Assembly (NCBI GenBank): GCA_001910725.1
Contig: MJGA01000036.1
Location: forward strand, 176,179-240,178
Reading direction: 5' to 3'
Length of the DNA: 64,000 nt
From: Phanerodontia chrysosporium
Taxonomy: Eukaryota; Basidiomycota; Agaricomycetes; Polyporales; Phanerochaetaceae
This document shows positions 1 through 10,519 of the stretch, piece by piece; within the stretch, counting starts at the first letter, position 1; every line of letters starts with the position of its first letter. Under the pieces are notes generated by a model. It was not told the origin of the DNA, searched no databases, and saw only the letters and a program-made list of their open reading frames with translations. Made by a program: the position numbers and the translations under genes.

Positions 1-200
1 CGAGCCTCGCGAACGGCGGTCCAGTTGATGGAGGGGACAGAGGGCAGAGGTGTCGGGAGCGTGGAGACGTGCTTGATGACCGCCTTGACTTTGCGGTCCG
101 TCCACTTGACGGGGTTACCGGCCTCGCGACGACGTTGGAGGCGGTCGAAGATGCGCTGGGGGATGTGGTCCTTGAGCCGGACGTCTTTCGGCACTGCAAA
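1..200 (-). CDS. Partial exon of an unidentified gene
   Basis: On the minus strand an open stretch runs from about 200 off the left edge and is rich in Lys/Arg, including RLKDHIPQRIFDRLQRRREA. It begins right after an acceptor-like TTTGCAG, and a good donor (GTACGT) lies about 60 bp upstream near 258, giving an intron of normal size for this window. If that intron is real, the exon may start with an ATG split across the junction (A|TG). I do not recognise the family, and its C-terminus lies outside the window. The composition looks coding, but the gene model is a guess. Confidence 0.35.
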
Positions 201-450
201 GCAAGGACCTCAGCAACGTGCACGGAGTGAGCAGGCTGCTCGACTACGACGTACTCGCTTTAAACGGAGGGAATAAACTTTTTTAAACGGGGTTTGGGGG
301 GAGCGGTAGGGGAAAATGCCTAGGGCACCCAAAAGATCTCGACCTAATGTCGCGGAGCTAGGGCTCAACGCTTCACGAGGGAGGGCAAGTGGGGAGGTCG
401 ACGACAAGGCGCGGCGGAGCGAGTCACGCAGCGACGCACAACTTATTCAG

Positions 451-528
451 CTGTCCGTATTGACCAAGGTTATATTAGCACTGTAACTACAATACAAACA
501 TCGGGCTTACCTGTCCGTATTGACCAAG
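451..528. repeat. 18-bp direct repeat, 60 bp apart
   Basis: The 18-mer CTGTCCGTATTGACCAAG occurs at 451-468 and again at 511-528. A partly inverted copy (CGGACAG) follows near 541. No gene is visible around it. It may be the remnant of a duplicated insertion or a factor-binding pair; nothing in the sequence decides between these. Confidence 0.8.
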
Positions 529-638
529 AGGTCGAGATGACGGACAGGAGCGAGGGGAGCTACCCTTATATACTACAGGTCCTTTAGGGCAGGCTATACG
601 ATTACATAAGCTGATGGGCAGCGCTCAGCATAGCCGGC

Positions 639-736
639 GAGGCTGCGACGCGGGCTGCGCGGCGAGGCTGTGCTGGGGCTATGTCACGAGGCTGTGTCAG
701 CTGGCAGTGTCTCGAGGCTGCGTCGGGCCGAGGCTG
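639..736. repeat. Cluster of GAGGCTG heptamers
   Basis: GAGGCTG occurs five times (639, 664, 688, 714, 730), several followed by TGTC or CGTC, giving a degenerate short tandem array. It lies in a stretch without a recognisable gene between about 420 and 1150 and may be a decayed minisatellite. Confidence 0.6.
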
Positions 737-1149
737 TGTCATCAGGCTGATCAGCTCGGCGTGTCTCGGTGAGGGGAGTCATCAGGGATGACAGTGCCTC
801 CTCGGCGATCCGGGGAACCGGTTGCAGGGCAGACCGGTGATCCGGGCAGTGTCTGAGCGCGCAGCGGGATGCGCTGGCGTCTAGGGGTGATGCGCCATCA
901 GGGCGCTGGCGCTGCATGGCCAGGCGCTGAGTGTGGGCGGCTAGGACTCCAGACGGCGCGAGGGCTGCTCGCCCGTTGGATTAATCGAGGAAAATAGCCA
1001 AAAATCGGCGAAAAATAGGGCTGCGCCGTCACATCCGTGACACACAGCCTACAGCCTACATAAGGCTTCTGAGGCTTCTTCAAGAAGACAGGTTCGTTCT
1101 CGGGCAAACTAGGAGGCTGCTCTGGCAATAGTAATTTTCGCATGAAGTA

Positions 1150-1815
1150 TCATACATCAGACGCACTCAGATCACTGGTAGACGAGTCGTCCTTGAGTAG
1201 TGAGCGATAGCCTGCAGCATATGAGTTTGACGACATGGCTGGATGCACCTCTTGGTTGGAGGATGCAGATACTGAAGGGCTGACACCGTGAACTTCCACT
1301 ATGTTGGGCATATTCTGGCTCTGAGTTGCCGAGTTCTTCGGCCTTGTCCTATGCTTTTTTGGAGGTGGAGACTGTTCGTCCTTCGGGCTTTTAGGTGGAG
1401 GAAGGACCTGCGGGAGTGCATCATAGTGGCGGCGACGACTTGGACTGTTGGTCGAAGATGTCCCCCGCAAGACTGAGGTATAAGGTGGAGGTGTTTGTTG
1501 AAGGCAGAGAGAGTATTGTGGTGTCAAATGGGATGTGAATGCATGAACACCATAGTCAAGATAGGAAACGCCGCGTGTTGCCAGATGGTCGAAGACACAA
1601 GGGTCAGAAGCAGATGTGACCACTTGGGAAGGGAACGGAAAGGGGTGAAACTTGGCAGGGTTCCAATCAGAGGAGTTAACGGTGACGAGAGTGGTTGGGA
1701 CAGCTGAGGATACCTGTTGCATGTACAGCGCCATGGGTCTGGACAAGTGCAGCGTTGCATAGAGGCAGAGGAGCTGTAGGGAGGCATTGAGGGGTTCTAT
1801 GATTTTCCTGAGCAT
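1150..1815 (-). CDS. Uncertain low-complexity ORF
   Basis: An ATG-initiated minus-strand frame of 221 codons, rich in Ser and Pro, with a Lys/Arg-rich patch near its middle (KKHRTRPKNS) and an acidic Ser-rich end. No family, signal peptide or membrane segment is evident. Its length is well above chance for this composition, but the flanks are repeat-like and it could be the internal part of a decayed element. It may equally be the only exon seen of a larger gene. Confidence 0.3.
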   Translation of the reverse strand: MLRKIIEPLNASLQLLCLYATLHLSRPMALYMQQVSSAVPTTLVTVNSSDWNPAKFHPFPFPSQVVTSASDPCVFDHLATRGVSYLDYGVHAFTSHLTPQYSLCLQQTPPPYTSVLRGTSSTNSPSRRRHYDALPQVLPPPKSPKDEQSPPPKKHRTRPKNSATQSQNMPNIVEVHGVSPSVSASSNQEVHPAMSSNSYAAGYRSLLKDDSSTSDLSASDV

Positions 1816-3378
1816 TAAAACAAATGTCGGGCACTTTATTTATATGGTTTCCATACCTTCATTGCAGACTCTGTGCATCATGCCTAGATGTCAGAGGCTG
1901 GTGGTGCAAAGGGTAAAAAAGAGCTTCAGACAATGCATATACCATACATGCATGCACATAGAGGAGTGTGGCGTGTTTTTGTGGCAAACTGCCTCAAAGT
2001 CGGCTTCCAATATATCAGCTTTGGGAGCACATCAAAGGTGAACATACCACCATTTCCTGCTGTTGCAGGTTTATGTCGGTCTCAGAGCTAACTCACAATG
2101 TTTCGTAAGTCAAAGAGTATATATTCCTGGTGCTAAAGATGAGGTTCCACGTTGCATCACGGCATGAGGAAGGGGACACATCAGTGGAACAGAGATGGTG
2201 CACTATGAGGTCCGGACACCTGGAATTTTGCCATGATCATGGAGGAAATACTCTGATTCACCTGGTTAGTGGAGTTTTTTGGAAATTGTTGAAAATCACC
2301 CGAAACAAAATGAGTAAGGCACATGGTGAATTTATACAGAACTGGGTGAATTTATGCACGTACGAGGGTAACCGACCGGGATTGATGTGGAGTGTCTCGC
2401 ATCGCGCGCAACAGTCACAGTCCACTCATCTCTCTCCATTTCCCTCATGTAAGTCTGGCAAACTGTGCCCTCACCCTCTGCCCACCACAACGAGCGCGCT
2501 CAGGCTACCGCCACTGTCCTCTGAGCTGCTCGTCTTCCTACTGATGCCACTGCCCACTCACTTCACTGACCTCATGTGCAGCATCCACAATCACGTACCG
2601 TGTTGCTGTGGTGCAGGGTAAACCAGGTGTGTCGACCTCCCCTTTGATAAACGAGTGCTAATAACATTGTATATATCATAGAGTCGACTGAAAATGAGAC
2701 CACGGCACCCTCTGCAGGTCAGACCACCATGCCACTGCTGCCCTGCCCCTTGCTCCAGACTTCACCACACGCATTAAGCGTTAACCCTTGCAGCATGTGT
2801 CAGTGCCCTGGTGGTACAATTGCGCTCAACCCCACTATAATGCAGGCTTCGCAAGGTGCGCATAATGGCATTGTGTTCATCAACTGACTCAACTAACTCG
2901 CCCGGCTCAAGCCTTCTAGAGTGCGGGCCGCCATCATTATTGCTGCCCACCAGCGCAATCTCACACAGACGGGGCACGAGGATTCTATGTCCAGGTTTGC
3001 TATAGTAAGTCAGTCTCTGACATGATTCCGAGTCATGTATCTAAATTGCATGTACCTTCTTCAGCTGCCAGCAAGCAGCACTCCCGCAGTCTCTGCTGTC
3101 CTGTAGGTATCCCTGTGCATGTTGCCCGGTGCCTCACCCAGTGCCCCCTCCCCTTGTCTTGTGCAGCCTCCTGCAGACACAGTGAGTCCTCTCTATAGTA
3201 CATTGCACATATATGCACTGTATATCCTCATGCTACCGTCAATAAATCTGTGATGTTGTCCTACTTGGTCATGGTTTCCGTGTGTGAATCCTGGAGAAGA
3301 TCCACCATTACCGTGTGGAATATGGCCTGCTTTAGGGCACACCAGGCAAATTTCAGCTGTTTGGCTCACTTTTCAGAT

Positions 3379-3416
3379 ATGGTGAAAATGGAAATATTGC
3401 AGGTCATTTTCACCAT
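3379..3416. repeat. 12-bp perfect inverted repeat
   Basis: ATGGTGAAAATG (3379-3390) and CATTTTCACCAT (3405-3416) are exact reverse complements around a 14-base loop. This would form a stable hairpin in single-stranded DNA or RNA. No terminal duplication was found that would make it the end of an element. Confidence 0.85.
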
Positions 3417-3543
3417 GATTGCAATCTCGCATATCACCGAACTTTCAGACACATTTCACCCATTGAGGCAGCACTTTTGGCCCATTTCTAACAAGGTGAT
3501 TTTTGCCCGAGCTGACCACTACAGTGGTGACTGTGGAAGTCAT

Positions 3544-3592
3544 CACTCCGGAGTGACGTCGGAGTGCTCTGGAGTGGTCACGTGTGACTCCA
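3544..3592. repeat. Palindromes around GGAGTG motifs
   Basis: CACTCCGGAGTG (3544-3555) is a perfect 12-bp palindrome. Fifteen bases on, TGGAGT and ACTCCA (3570-3575 and 3587-3592) flank a central CACGTG E-box. GGAGTG occurs three times in 30 bp. It could be a compound protein-binding site or the core of a short repeat. Confidence 0.7.
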
Positions 3593-3935
3593 GACGACTT
3601 CAGAGCGGCAAGCCGCGATGCTGCCGGAGTGGATCGCAATCTGCTTCAGAGCACTCTGACTCTGCGGCAATACTATATGGCAACTTTATAGCCAGTTGTT
3701 ACCCCTCCTCAGACAAGATGGTAATAGTCTGTTTACCTTGCTTCAGTTCAATCCTAAAGGGTGTTGCTCAGTTAGATAAACACACTGGTGCTAGGTCTCT
3801 CAAACCCCAGTAAAAGTATAACATTACTGTTATGCAATGTTTATAGTTACTGAACACTTGCTTGTGATCTGTCTGCCAAAGGATAGCCTGATATGAAAGC
3901 CAAATTCATATTAGAAATTACAGAATTAAGCACAT

Positions 3936-5274
3936 CTATTCATGCCAACTTCCTATCAGCCAACCAAGAACACCAGCAAACGCAGCACTGGCAGCCATTG
4001 CCCATAGCTGTTCAGGTGAGATCCTTGACCGTTCAAATCTGGGGAAAGTGGAGAATACGCTTGCAGATGGTTCACGTCTTTGAAGCAGTACATCCTCTGC
4101 AGAAGCAGAGGCAACCGCCGCAGGCTGCAGGGAATAGTGTATAGCTTCCACAAGTTGACACAGGACTTCGTCCTGTCGGCGGAGCTGCTTCGAAAGCTCC
4201 TCGTATTTGCTCTCGACCGTGCCTAAGGTTTGTGCGGACATTTCTTCAACCTTCTTCTCGAAGGTCTGTGCCAAACGTCTCCGCTTCCATGGCTCGACCA
4301 CGATAATCGCAAGGACGAAGACGGCCAAGTTGAGACCTAAAACAGTCAACGACCCGTACGTCGACGCGCTCCGGATCTTATCCGACCAGACCTGCTCTTC
4401 GTGGTATCGATTGAGGATAACGCGCATGAGCTCCGTGAACTCCCGTTCGACTTCTTCCTCGGTTTCGATCGCCTTCGCCTTCGCGAGAGTCTCTTCCTGT
4501 TCGTAGAGATGATCCTGACGGACCAATGCTGTGAAACGTCCGACATCTGCGTCTGTCCAGGAGGACTTCCGCTGGAGAAGGTCGTTCACTTCCCGCTGAG
4601 ATCTGGCCCGCTGCTGCACCGCTCGCTCAAACGCGACCTTTGCCTCGCGAGCAGCCTCTCGTGCGGCTTTTATACGCCGCTCTGAGATGTACGTGAGGAT
4701 TGAACAGTAATCTGACTGAACCGTACGTACCCTGCTCCGTGACTTGTCGTTTGAGAGACTCTATCTCTCCGTATCCTGTCACCTTATTTAATTCTCTCCC
4801 TAGCTGTGCGAAGGCGGTTGCTGCGGCGATGGTGTACCGGTCCACTCTGTCTCGCACAACGCCAGCTGCCCGCTCTGTCCATGATCTGAGCCTCTCTTTC
4901 ACCTCATCAACATCGATTACGTTTGCTAGCGGAGTCGGTTTGTCGGCGGGGGGCTGCGAGTTGTCGGGTGGACGTGGCGCCTCCTCGACATTAGAGGTAT
5001 CGTGAGATATGTGGGACGGGGGAGTGAATGCAGTGTTCGGTGAAGGGGATGCTTCAGCGGAGCCCTGCCTGTGTGGTGGAGGCAACTCGATGACTGGTTG
5101 AGCGAGGTTGACTGTCTGACTGGTGCCGACGTTGGAACCATTCTGGGGGTCTACGGGGGATGAATACAATCGCCGAAAGGCTAGGAGAGCAGTATGCGAT
5201 TGGGCATGGCGCACTGGACGAACAGGACAGCGAGGCCGCGGCAGGAAGCAACGGGAGAAAGTGAACCTCAGCAT
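3936..5274 (-). CDS. MDM33: She9/Mdm33 mitochondrial inner-membrane protein
   Basis: Two exons, 5274-4731 and 4681-3936, encode 429 aa. Donor GGTACG and acceptor CTCAG join in phase 1 inside the coiled-coil domain. The ATG at 5274 is chosen because it begins an Arg-rich, acid-poor presequence (MLRFTFSRCF...) typical of mitochondrial import; no upstream in-frame ATG was found. A Pro/Ser-rich linker is followed by the family coiled coil with RSQREVNDLLQRKSSWTDAD, then two membrane segments, one around LTVLGLNLAVFVLAIIVV and one at the very C-terminus. The family acts in inner-membrane fission and cristae organisation in yeast. It shares a short intergenic region with the divergent DUF4203 gene. 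Confidence 0.9.
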
Positions 5275-5465
5275 GAGACGGTGCTGGCTGGCGCCGCTCT
5301 GTCTGGCTGAGCTCTTGAGCCACGTGCGCGGAGACGCTCGAGGGGGCAAGACTCACAATCCGCGGCTTCTGCAGCAGTCGAGTCTCGACGTCCTGTTGAG
5401 GGCTCGCCGCCCACAAAACCCTTGAAATACACCAGTCTCGCTCGCTGTCACACTTTTCTTTGACT
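5275..5465. promoter_or_regulatory. Divergent promoter region
   Basis: The 191 bp between the start codons of the MDM33-like gene and the DUF4203 gene must carry both promoters and 5' leaders. No clear TATA box was seen. Confidence 0.5.
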
Positions 5466-7279
5466 ATGGTTAGCACCGTCAACATCTCTTGCGACCTGCT
5501 CTCCTCGCTGCTCCCCGCAACGCCTTTCGCCTTGGCCTACGTCCTGCCTCTCCTTTTCCTGTCCTTACTCTTGACCGTTGCTGGCACTTTCCTAACCCTA
5601 GATAGGACCCATATCTTCCCATCTACCGAGCCTCGAAGGCTCAGTCTCGCGAATGTCAAACACCCCTGGATGCCTACCGCCTCACTCCTCTTGCGAGGTG
5701 GGATTGGAGGCCTATGCTCAGGTTTTGCGTTCGGAGGTGCGCATTCTATCAGATGGCTTATCATCGTAGCTCATCCGAATTCCGTTAAGTTCACTGTGCT
5801 ACATTTCTCTGCCTTCTTATACCCGCTAAGACGACCTCATCCCCGCTCAGCCCCAAGGCATTTCTCTCCGTCTGGGTACTTTCAGCCTTATTCTGCGCCC
5901 TACTCTCCGGGAGATTGAGAATTGTTACTCTTATCTTCGCTGGTGCGACGGGATAGTGAGTCGCAATGTCTCGGCGTATCGTTATGTGCTCATACGTTTG
6001 GTCTTCCAGTGCTTCTCTCGCCCTCGCCTTCATTGTAATTGCGCACCCGTCCCTCCTCACACGCATCGCGATCATACCCGTCTTGACAGTTACCGGCGTC
6101 GTGATCTCTCTTCTCCCCATTGTTCGGGTCAGAAACGTCGCTTTGCGCTTCGCGAATGCGTCCGCAGGATCGTTTGGGATCATTCTATGCATCGCCATCC
6201 TGGTTCGCAATGATGCTTGGGGCAATATCTGGGATCGTCTGTGGATCAAGAATGGTGTGGGCTGGGGCACAAGCCAGGAGAAAGGCCTCAGCGCCGCGTA
6301 CTGTGTCTTGTTTTTGGCTGGTGTTGCTTCCGATTGGCTACTCCATCGCAAGTTTGGAGAGAACCCGGATGAGGTGAGATTTTTTCCATGATATTCGAGC
6401 CGTTCATTCATTGCGACATAGAAGTGGGACCGCTACCTTGCTACCTTCACGGATAATTTGCCCAACGACGGCCGCCGCGCGGGAACCTTCACGCCATTTG
6501 CGTCACTGTACGACCGCCTGCTCGGTCGGGACAGGTGTTTCGCGCCTATAGTCCCCGATGAGAAGGCACTCGTGTACCCCATTAGTTCTGGCACTGCGGA
6601 GAAGCCTCTCGACTTGGAAGACCAATTTGATGTTTGCCTCCCCCTCGGGAGTGCCAAGTCTCATACGACCTTCCTTCGCAAGAAGGTAGACAAAGTCGGG
6701 ACTCCCCACCCTGGTAGAAGGGTAATCAAATTCCGGCCTGATGACGAGCAGTCTCTATCAAGCGAGGATGATGAGCTTTCACCAGTACACCGTCCCTTCG
6801 TTCCTCGCTCCCTCAGCTCCGCGTCATCCGCGACTCTCACTGACTCTCGCACGGGCCTCAAACCTTCCAAGCTACCTGCTTCTGGCGTCGTGGAATACTC
6901 AGATTGTGAAGAGGACCTTACCGAACTACACAATGACGCAGTCTCGCAAGACGATCCCAAATGGGTCCCACCCTTCATACGGCGACATTCCACTCGTACC
7001 AATCTGGCGCTTGTCCCGGAGCTCGACCAACTCAGTACTCCGTCTGCGCCAGTTCAAGAATATCGTCGGAATAGCCCTCTGCAGACCGACTCGTCGGGCT
7101 CCGTGCCAGCGACACCGTCCCTCATCCGCGCGGTGGATCGCATAACAGCGGCATACACTGCGCAAGCTAGCGCGCCTGTGAGACAGGATAATCTTGCTTC
7201 GCCTGTCACCCATAGGCCTGCTGCTGGCAAGTCATGGGACGTCTTCTGGGCGGATGTAAAGGAGAAGGCGACGGCATGA
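5466..7279 (+). CDS. DUF4203 multi-pass membrane protein
   Basis: Four exons (5466-5765, 5831-5955, 6010-6373, 6422-7279) encode 548 aa. The N-terminal half carries several hydrophobic helices (LAYVLPLLFLSLLLTVAG, FLSVWVLSALFCALLSG, LTVTGVVISLLPIV and others), with Gly-rich packing typical of DUF4203/TMEM198-like proteins. The C-terminal half, from KWDRYLATFTDNLP, is hydrophilic, Ser-rich and probably cytosolic. All introns are 48-65 bp with GT-AG ends and the phases agree. The function of the fungal family is not established. Assignment rests on helix pattern rather than a catalytic motif. Confidence 0.8.
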
Positions 7280-7706
7280 ATATCCTCGCAATTTTTTTTA
7301 TCTTCACTTTCCTTTGTCACGACTATCATGACCATTCACGACCCGTAATGACCTTTTATGACCTGCTCGCTTTATCGATATGTATCAACAAGCGTGCTTG
7401 TGTAATGTCGCGCAAATAAGATACATTGCCCAAGACACAGACGTGGGCAAATGTAGGCCAACATGCGCCTGTCGAATCCACGACACGAAGCTATTGCAGA
7501 GATCGGTACTAAGACTACAATCTATTGTAAGGTATCCGTGCCTTGTACAATCTAAACACCAAGCTACATCAGGGCGTACTGAGCGAGTATGAGCTCATCT
7601 GCAATATTGCGTGTATTCAGTACGCCCACGCAATATCGAAGTGTGCTAACGGTCTCTACACCACTGAGCAATGAAATCACCGTCCACACAACAAAGCGAA
7701 TCCATT
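7280..7706. other. Convergent 3' intergenic region
   Basis: The stretch between the stop codons of the DUF4203 gene and the P450 reductase holds only 3' untranslated sequence as far as I can see. No terminator hairpin or gene stands out. Confidence 0.6.
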
Positions 7707-10086
7707 CTACGACCAGACATCCAACAATAGGCGATTACGCTCCTTCAGGAGCTTGAGTTCTGCTGCGCCTTCTACCTCAGCCGATCCACCTTTGGCCTCG
7801 CCGAGGATCCGGCAGAGTGTCTCCTCGACACTCTTGCTCATACTCTTGGCGTCGCCGCAGATGTAGACATAGCCTTTGCCGTTGAGGATTGCGTCCGCAA
7901 TCTGCTCTGCGTCCTCCCAGATGAGGTCCTGCACGTAGATCTTGCTGCCATCAGGCTTGTATGGCGGCTCGCGAGAGAATGCGCAGCGCATGATGAACTT
8001 GCCGTGGAGCTCTTTGGCGTACTCCGGCCACTCGTCCTTGTAGAGGAAATCCTGGTCCGAACGGCGGCATCCATAGTAGAGGCGGATCGGACCCCAGTCC
8101 GCAAGGCCCTCGGGACCGTGCTTCTCGATAGTGCGCCGTGCCATGGCGACACGCTCCTGTACGAAACCGCGGAAAGGTGCAACGCCCTGGAAGAACATGA
8201 TCAACGACTCGCGCACAGTTTATCGGGACCCAGACAATACTTACAGTACCAGGCCCGATCATGATGACGGGGCTCTTCGGATTTGTAGGCAGACGGAAAG
8301 TGGAGCGACGGACGTGGATAGGGACCTTAACGACGTCGCCCTGCTTGTATGCTCCACGGGGACCCTCGATAGAGTAAGTGGGATAGTGCGACACAATGGA
8401 GGGCTCCGAAGGCGAATCGTCGCTGACCAGCGTAGCTGCCTTGTCATGGTGGGAAGCGTATTTCAGGTTGAGCAGGAAGTTCGACCCGACGCCGTATATC
8501 CAGCGTTCTTCGACACGAGGAGCCTTCTCAGACTTGTACTTCAGGACGACCACAGTGGCATGAATCGCGTTCGGGTAGAGCTTCGGGCTAGACGAGATGG
8601 AGTAATACCTTGGCTGCAAGCGGGGAATAGACGAGACTATGATGTCGAAAGGAATCTTCCATGCAGTGGTATTCGAAGCAGTGGGATCGGCGTGGAGATC
8701 GTTACCAGCAGCATATTGGAGCACCTCGCCGAGCTTCATGCACCCGTTGGCGACGATGTTCTGGTAGTGCTCTTTGTTGCTGTTGAGGTCCTTCAGTACT
8801 GCTTCTGCCTCCGGGTTGGGCGCGAATTTGGCGAGGACACCAAGAATTTGACGGCCAGCAAGAGCGCTGATATCGATGTAGTGGCGAAGGACAGTGGCAT
8901 AGGTAGTCGGGACAGGGAACGGAACCTTGGCGAGAGCGGGATCCAAAGACTCGATGTTGATTACCGTGTCTTTCTTCTCGTGCAGTCCAAGAGCGTAGAG
9001 AAGACGGTCAACCTCCTTATCCGCGTTCGATGGCCAGACACCGACATGGTCACCGTGCTGGTAGGTGATACCCGAACTTTCTGTACTGAGTTCGATGTGC
9101 ACGCAATTGCGGTCCGAGCCAGGGGCGAAGAGCTCCTTAGCAGCGATGATAGGCGCGGGGTATGGGTTCTTCGCGTCATGAATGCCCTTTGTGCGCGTCA
9201 AAGCTCGAGCAGATAGCTCGCCTGCACCAAGATCAATCCTGTGGGGAGACAGAGGCGAACTTGGACGTACCGAGATAAACCTTTTCCTCAGGGTGATCGA
9301 AGACCTCGGTCACGACGAAGTCGGGAGAGTCACCGCCCTGGCCTTCCTCAACGTTCATAGCCTTAGCGAACGCCTCCCACATGCCGTCCTTCCACTCCAG
9401 GTAATCCTCCTCCATGCTCTTGTCGTCGTCGCCCTCGCCTCTTTCGCCAATACGAATAGCACCCATCTTCTGCAGGTCACGGTCGACGTTGCGCGAGATG
9501 AGGTTGTAGTGCTCGTATGTCTTGTTACCGAGACCGAAGATAACATACTTGAGGCCGGGGAGTTTGTGCTCGCCGTTGGAGAACTCAAAAGACTCATCCG
9601 ACAGGTTCTGACATAGTTGCACGGCGTTGTCCGTCGGCTCACCTTCGCCGTAGGTGGCCATGACGAAGAAGACACAGCAGTCCTCCGGAACCTGGTCGAG
9701 ATTCTCGAAGTCATATTCCTCGGGATCGCACACGAGCGACGCCAGACCAAACTTGGATTTGGCCTCTTTCGCGAGACGGATAGCGTATTCCTCCGCAGTA
9801 CCGGTCTGTGAGCCATAGAAGATGACGATACGCTTTTTCTGTGATACGTGGCAAAGGGTCAGCGCGGGCGGCAAGGACCCTAGCAAGACGGAAAGCGTAC
9901 CCCTTCCTTCATTTTTGCGATAAAATCTCTGGGATTTCCATTGCCACCAGCGGCCGCTTTGGATGAGGGCACCTGGACGGTCTTTGGCTTCGCCGCAGAG
10001 AAGATTTGCTCGCGGAACAGATAAAGCGCAGCGAGGATGATGCCAACGGAGAGGACGATGACGTCCGAAGACGAAGAGACGGCCAT
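7707..10086 (-). CDS. CPR: NADPH-cytochrome P450 reductase
   Basis: Four exons (10086-9901, 9838-9271, 9221-8245, 8186-7707) give 736 aa, the usual length. A single N-terminal anchor helix (IVLSVGIILAALYLF) is followed by the FMN domain (YGSQTGTAEEYA near residue 70; ATYGEGEPTDNA), the FAD motif RYYSISSS, the NADPH motif GPGTGVAPFRGF (split by intron 3), YGCRRSDQDFLY, and the C-terminal DVWS with the penultimate aromatic residue that stacks on FAD. It passes electrons from NADPH to endoplasmic-reticulum P450s and to sterol and heme-oxygenase pathways. The third exon uses the second of two possible acceptors (CAG at 9222), because the first gives a stop. The N-terminus resembles white-rot fungal CPRs. 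Confidence 0.97.
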
Positions 10087-10519
10087 GGCGCCGACGAAAG
10101 AGGAGGACTAGCCTTAGGCAGGGTCCTCAAGACTGGAGATGAAAGGAAATGGGAGGCGAGGAGAAGGAAAGAGATTAGGATATAAATGTGAGAGAGGGCG
10201 AGTGTCCGTGGCAGAAATGGTTCCATCGACAATAGGCGCTTAGTCAGCACAGCTTTGTCTTGCGCTCTAACGCTCTTTGCCTCTGCCCGACGACAAAAAC
10301 GTCGGTTTCAGGTTGCGATCGGAAACTAAACCGAGGAGCCAGGCAGCGGTTTCGTTTCGCAAAGTCCAGCCACACATTGTCGTCTCTCGCACCTAGGTGC
10401 TGCAAGCGTGTGCGGGCGCAGTGTGCGGGCACAGGCCGTGCAGGAGCTCGGCGCCGAGCACCTGCGGTTAGCTCGGCAGTAACTTGCACGACACGCGGGA
10501 TACAACAAATCGCATGTTA

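Larger units (their letters stand above)
1816..3935. other. Gene-poor, AT-richer, repeat-like stretch
   Basis: About 2.1 kb with no frame I can assign. The two longest plus-strand frames (2130-2621 and 3250-3813) have no recognisable motif. Short internal repeats are present: a near-identical 14-mer (GGTGAATTTATRCA) at 2325 and 2345, a 12-bp inverted repeat at 3379-3416 and a palindrome cluster at 3544-3592. The base composition is visibly more AT-rich than the GC-rich genes to the right. It may be a fragment of a non-autonomous element or an old intergenic insertion. Confidence 0.45.

Noticed and set aside
3250..3813. 187-codon plus-strand frame
   Set aside because: No motif, Cys/Ser-rich mixture, lies in a repeat-like stretch and overlaps a palindrome cluster.
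8131..9216. 361-codon plus-strand frame
   Set aside because: It is the antisense shadow of the P450 reductase, which has every family motif on the minus strand.
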